Assembly: GCA_963646285.1 (NCBI GenBank)
Contig: CAVIWF010000067.1
Coordinates: forward strand, 1 to 9,648
Reading direction: 5' to 3'
DNA: 9,648 nucleotides
Origin: CAKUFA01 sp963646285
Lineage (GTDB): Bacteria; Bacillota; Clostridia; Christensenellales; Aristaeellaceae
How positions within the stretch are numbered: position 1 is the first letter of the stretch; each line of letters opens with the position of its first letter. Below the pieces are notes generated by a model. The model had not been told where the DNA came from. It made no database searches and saw nothing but the letters and a program-made list of their open reading frames with translations. Shown here piece after piece: positions 6,149 through 9,648 of the stretch. A program made the position numbers and the translations under genes.

Positions 6149-6177
6149 ATTATATCCCATTTTGGCGGATTATGCAA
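6149..6177 (-). promoter_or_regulatory. Strong sigma-A promoter for the small P-loop gene
   Basis: On the minus strand TTGCAT (6172-6177) and a perfect TATAAT (6149-6154) are separated by the ideal 17 bp. The predicted start near 6142 gives a leader of about 33 nt with the AAGGAGG site in it. The -35 box begins within 4 bp of the end of addB, so there is no room for a separate addB terminator ahead of it. Confidence 0.85.
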
Positions 6178-6180
6178 TCC

Positions 6181-9100
6181 TCATGATGATTTTCCCTCTT
6201 CATCATCAGAATGCTCCGCCCCCTTTGGCGACAGGGATAAATCGCTTAAGGATTCATTCGCCAAGAGGGTCAAAAAATCCTCCTTGCTGATCTCAGGGAT
6301 TTTTCGGCTCTGTCCCCCGGGCAGCCGGGGATCCCGGCGGCAGATGCCCCCGTAGGTGCAATAGGTGCAGGGGGTTTCCTCCCCCACCTCTGCCGGGCTT
6401 ACGTCCATGCGGCCTTCCCGGATTTCCTGGGCGAAGCGTTCCGCCGTCCGCTGGGTGTGGCGCATGAGGGCAGCCATCTGCTCCGCATCCAGGGCGTTGG
6501 CAGCGGCGGCAATGGTGCCGTCCTGCTTGAAGACTTTTTCAAAGGAGAAGCCCGGCTCGTCATAGTCCATGGCTTCCACCACTTCCGCATCCGCCAGTAC
6601 AACGCCCTTCAGCCGCAGCTCCCTGGCAATGTCCTTTTCCACTGCCTCCCGGCTGTCCGCCTCCGTATCCACCACAGGGTCCTTTACCGCAAAGTAGAAG
6701 GCGCCGGCAGGGGATGTGCCGGGGATGCCCTCCGTGGCAGCCTTCAGGTAGGTCAGCAGCTGCAATTGAAGGCCGTGCCACACCCGGGTAGGATTCAGGG
6801 TGCGGCGGCTGCTCTTGTAGTCCACCACCCGGAGATAGGCCTTGTGCTGCCCATCGAACCGATCCACCCGGTCAATGGTGCCCCGCAGGGTCAACTTCCG
6901 CCCGTCCTTCAGGGAAAGCACCACAGGAGGCAGACCGTCTCCCTGACCGAAGGGCACTTCCGTGCCGATGGTCACAAAGCGGCTGTTCCGGCTATGGGCG
7001 GTGTACATTTTCGCCGCCCGGCGGATGGTGTGCAGGTAGCTCTTCCCCAGCTGCCTGCCAATGCCGTCATCGGTGAGGGGACCGTTTTCCCACAGAGCCG
7101 TCAGGGGAGCCAGCACCTGATCCATAACCCCGTCCACCGCATCATCGTCCACATCCGGCCAGCCGGGCAGGGCAGCAGCCAGAGCTGCATACCGGCACAG
7201 GGCTTCATGGAAGAAGGAGCCTTTTTCATCCGCCTGATAGACGAACTCCCGCCGCTCCACCGGCTTCAGGCCATAGTCCACAAAGTGCTGATAGGGGCAG
7301 GCAGCATACTCCTCCAAGCGGGAAACGGATACCGCATCCTGCCCGAAAAGGGCGGCGGCATCTGCCGTATCCAGCCGCTTGGGCTCAATCCTGGCATCCA
7401 GGGCGGCGATCATCTGCCGGGTCACCTGCTGGTAGTCCGGCATGTGCCACAGGGCACGAAGGGCATCCTGCCAGGGTGCTTCCAGGGCGTCGGTTTTCCC
7501 ATCCGCCAGGGCACGGAGCCGGAGGGACAGGCCTTCCAGGGCAGACAGGGGGGCAAGGGGCAGGGCATCCCCCGTATCCGTTACGCCGCCGGTCATCTCC
7601 ACCCCGGGCATGAGCCGCCGCACATCCCCAATGAGGGAGGAGGGGCGAAGGGCTGCACCATCCTGAGCACCCTCGGCAAAGGTCAGGGTCAGGTATTTTT
7701 CCGGCATGGCCATGGTACGGTAAAAGTCGCTGAGGCGCAGGGATCCCTGCTGGCTGCGGGTCAAGCCTACGGGATGGTTCAGGGTTTCCCCCACCGCCAT
7801 TTTTTCCTGCTCGGAAAGCAGGCTGTCCGGGGTGGAGGACAGCGCCCCGTCCTGAAGCCCCATCATCAGCAGGGCATCCAGAGAGCCGGTCATCAGGTGG
7901 CCGGCTTCGCCGATCATCACCGTGTCCCGGGTCGGGGGCAGGGAGGACAGGGAAGCATCTGCCAGGGCAGAGGACAGGAACCGGGTCAGATCCTTCATGC
8001 GGGCACGCTCGCTGCCCAGAAGGGCGTAGAGCTGATCCAGCACATCCAGCAGCAGCTGCCACACCTGTCGGTTTTGGGCTGCTTCTGCCGCCATGCCCCG
8101 GCGGAGCAGGTCTTCCTCCCGCTGCATCAGGTGCTGATAAGCCCCCACATCCTCCAGCAGCGTATAAATCGCCGTCAGGGACTGGGCGGCGTTCCCTGCC
8201 TTGCCAAGGGCAGTGCGCAGCTTCTCCATGGGGGTCATGAGCCGCAGGCGCAGGGCTTCATTTTCCTCTGCCTTCAATCCCCGGGTGAAGGGCTTGCGCC
8301 ACTTATCCCGGCGGATGCCGTTTTCAATGGCGTAGTTTTCCAGCGTCATGGCTTCCTCCGCCGTCAGGGGCGAAAAGCCGCTGCGGGCGCACTCCAGCAC
8401 ATCCTCCTGCCGGTAGTTTTCCGTTACCGCCGCCAGAGCACTGATGAGGAAGCGGCACAGGCCGTGGCGGAGCACCGTATCCTTCCGTGCCATGTAGTGG
8501 GGAATGCCCGCCTTCTGCAGGGTTACATCCAGTGCGGCAGAACCGCCGCCGCCAAGGGCCACCGCCATACGGCTCCAGGGAATGCCCTGATCGTGCCAGC
8601 GGCGCAGGGTTTGGGCGGCGTAGGCAGCCTCGGCAAAGGGGGTGGCGCAGGCGTGAAGGGCAACCGGGGAACAATCCCCTTCAAAGGCAGGGGATTCGTA
8701 GGCGAAGAGGTACTTTTCCAGCCATCGAAGGGCGGGAGCACGGGTGCTTGGGCGCTCCTCCATGGGAAGGAGCTGACAGGGGGTGCCCTGCCTTTCCAGC
8801 TGCCCCATGAGCCTGCCCACGCTTTGCCGCTGGGTCAGGAACAGGTGGCCATCCGGGGCAGATTCGTAGTCCATGGTCATGGTAACGGTCAGGGAGCGGG
8901 TCAGGGGGGCAGCCACGCACAGGAGCTTGCACAAAGGGGCAGGCAGGTCGTCAAAGCCATAGACCCACAGGTGCACATCGTTCACCACCCCGCTGGCCTG
9001 CAGGCGGCGGCAGCTTTCCTCCTCCTGGGCGTGCTCGTCTGCAAAGCGGCCGGACACAATGCCCTCGTAGGTGCGCCAGATCAGTGCCAGATCCCGCAGT

Positions 9101-9555
9101 TTGGCGGCGGTGGCAGCGGAGGGGGATGCGGCAGCCATTTCCTCCAGCTTGTCCGCATCCGCCTCTGCATGGCACAGGTCATCCAGCATGTGGGCCACCT
9201 TGGCAGGCAGGCCGGGGGCAGCAGCCACCTTGCCATAGTAGCACAGCTCCTTTTCCGCCTTGATGAGGGCGTGGCTGATGGCCATGTTCCGCCCCCGGTC
9301 GTCCAGCTTGGGCAGGGGATCGGAACCGCCCCCTTCCCGGATGCGCCGCCGAAGCCTAGAGGGGGACAGCACGTCCAGATCCAGAAAGCCGGGAAGATCC
9401 AGCTGTTCCACCAGTTCCCGCTCAGCCTGGAGGGTGTACTGCTCCGGCACCAGCAGCACCACCGGCTCATGGGCAGCGTACTGTTTGCCGATGCTTTGAA
9501 TGACCTCCGGCAGGACTTGACCGGCCCGGCCGGTGCGGATCACAACCTGACCCAT
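6181..9555 (-). CDS. addB: AddB, helicase-nuclease subunit of the AddAB recombination enzyme
   Basis: This 1124-residue protein is the AddB partner of AddA. Together they resect double-strand DNA breaks to Chi-like sites and load RecA. The N-terminus has the LLVPEQYTLQAERE motif typical of AddB. The C-terminus has the RecB-type nuclease: H783 in FFHEAL, D895 in GTIDRVD, D912 and K914 in VVDYKS, and the GLQLQLLTYL helix. C753 plus C1063, C1066 and C1072 (spacing C-x2-C-x5-C) match the four cysteines that hold the [4Fe-4S] cluster in B. subtilis AddB. The N-terminal nucleotide-binding motif, normally GRxGxGKT, reads GRAGQVLP (9-16), so the Walker lysine and threonine are missing. The start is the ATG at 9555, after AAGAGGTG; a longer GTG reading from 9642 crosses a palindrome and is unlikely. 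No addA follows it. Confidence 0.95.
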   Translation of the reverse strand: MGQVVIRTGRAGQVLPEVIQSIGKQYAAHEPVVLLVPEQYTLQAERELVEQLDLPGFLDLDVLSPSRLRRRIREGGGSDPLPKLDDRGRNMAISHALIKAEKELCYYGKVAAAPGLPAKVAHMLDDLCHAEADADKLEEMAAASPSAATAAKLRDLALIWRTYEGIVSGRFADEHAQEEESCRRLQASGVVNDVHLWVYGFDDLPAPLCKLLCVAAPLTRSLTVTMTMDYESAPDGHLFLTQRQSVGRLMGQLERQGTPCQLLPMEERPSTRAPALRWLEKYLFAYESPAFEGDCSPVALHACATPFAEAAYAAQTLRRWHDQGIPWSRMAVALGGGGSAALDVTLQKAGIPHYMARKDTVLRHGLCRFLISALAAVTENYRQEDVLECARSGFSPLTAEEAMTLENYAIENGIRRDKWRKPFTRGLKAEENEALRLRLMTPMEKLRTALGKAGNAAQSLTAIYTLLEDVGAYQHLMQREEDLLRRGMAAEAAQNRQVWQLLLDVLDQLYALLGSERARMKDLTRFLSSALADASLSSLPPTRDTVMIGEAGHLMTGSLDALLMMGLQDGALSSTPDSLLSEQEKMAVGETLNHPVGLTRSQQGSLRLSDFYRTMAMPEKYLTLTFAEGAQDGAALRPSSLIGDVRRLMPGVEMTGGVTDTGDALPLAPLSALEGLSLRLRALADGKTDALEAPWQDALRALWHMPDYQQVTRQMIAALDARIEPKRLDTADAAALFGQDAVSVSRLEEYAACPYQHFVDYGLKPVERREFVYQADEKGSFFHEALCRYAALAAALPGWPDVDDDAVDGVMDQVLAPLTALWENGPLTDDGIGRQLGKSYLHTIRRAAKMYTAHSRNSRFVTIGTEVPFGQGDGLPPVVLSLKDGRKLTLRGTIDRVDRFDGQHKAYLRVVDYKSSRRTLNPTRVWHGLQLQLLTYLKAATEGIPGTSPAGAFYFAVKDPVVDTEADSREAVEKDIARELRLKGVVLADAEVVEAMDYDEPGFSFEKVFKQDGTIAAAANALDAEQMAALMRHTQRTAERFAQEIREGRMDVSPAEVGEETPCTYCTYGGICRRDPRLPGGQSRKIPEISKEDFLTLLANESLSDLSLSPKGAEHSDDEEGKSS

Positions 9556-9560
9556 GGGCT

Positions 9561-9568
9561 CACCTCTT
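9561..9568 (-). promoter_or_regulatory. Ribosome binding site that fixes the addB start
   Basis: AAGAGGTG on the minus strand ends 5 nt before the ATG at 9555 and supports that start over the upstream GTG at 9642. The protein starting here, MGQVVIRTGRAG, matches the usual N-terminus of AddB. Confidence 0.75.
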
Positions 9569-9574
9569 TCTATG

Positions 9575-9603
9575 ATTTTTGGCAGAAGCCAGGGCATCGA
9601 CAA
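9575..9603 (-). promoter_or_regulatory. Weak candidate promoter for addB
   Basis: On the minus strand TTGTCG (9598-9603) and AAAAAT (9575-9580) are 17 bp apart, each matching the consensus at four of six positions. The -35 box falls inside one arm of the 27-bp palindrome. The predicted start leaves a very short leader, so this is only a candidate. Confidence 0.25.
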
Positions 9604-9624
9604 AGTGGCTTCGCCGCTTTGTCG
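9598..9624. repeat. 27-bp palindrome upstream of addB
   Basis: Two 11-nt arms (9598-9608 and 9614-9624) pair with a single mismatch around a 5-nt CTTCG centre. The minus strand has no T-run after it, so it is not a terminator for a gene further upstream in the direction of transcription. On the plus strand TTTT follows, but no plus-strand gene ends here. It could be an operator-like site or a copy of a dispersed repeat. Positions 9625-9648 show nothing else. Confidence 0.6.
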
Positions 9625-9648
9625 AGTTTTGCACTCACTCACTGGTCG

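Overview
All eight genes I can support lie on the minus strand, so transcription runs from the right end of the window to the left. The DNA is G+C-rich by eye, but the genes are preceded by strong AGGAGG-type ribosome binding sites and sigma-A-like promoters. That, together with an AddB-type recombination nuclease carrying iron-sulfur cysteines, points to a G+C-rich low-oxygen Firmicute, most likely in class Clostridia (an Oscillospiraceae-like gut anaerobe would fit). Genus and species cannot be fixed from the sequence alone. Nothing marks the region as a phage, plasmid, island, CRISPR locus or defence system. It reads as ordinary chromosomal core.

In the direction of transcription the layout is as follows. 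(1) addB (6181-9555) is the helicase-like/nuclease subunit of the AddAB double-strand-break repair enzyme; no addA is visible next to it. A 27-bp palindrome lies just upstream. (2) A strong promoter (6149-6177), almost touching the addB stop codon, serves a small uncharacterised P-loop NTPase (5699-6109), which ends at a clear intrinsic terminator (5621-5659). (3) thrC, threonine synthase (4076-5572), ends at a strong intrinsic terminator (4024-4069). (4) A two-gene translationally coupled unit holds a membrane-anchored M28-type metallopeptidase homologue (2950-3879) and trmO, a tRNA t6A methyltransferase (2261-2950). (5) A 289-bp gene-free gap is rich in inverted repeats. (6) A good promoter (1999-2028) drives a three-gene operon: a YvlD/phage-holin-4-like membrane protein (1615-1971), rpiB (1132-1578) and a CPBP intramembrane protease (201-1109). 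(7) The last 200 bp (1-200) hold a dense cluster of stem-loops, including a three-way-junction (cloverleaf) fold.

The genes do not form one pathway. They cover DNA repair, threonine biosynthesis, tRNA modification, pentose phosphate interconversion and membrane proteins. The points most worth a second look are modest: an M28 homologue with its metal ligands but Lys at the usual catalytic Glu; an AddB with a lost Walker A motif but intact nuclease and Fe-S residues; the orphan P-loop gene with its own promoter and terminator; and the intergenic palindrome clusters, which may be genome-wide repeats or structured RNA. I did not find convincing evidence of a new multi-gene system.
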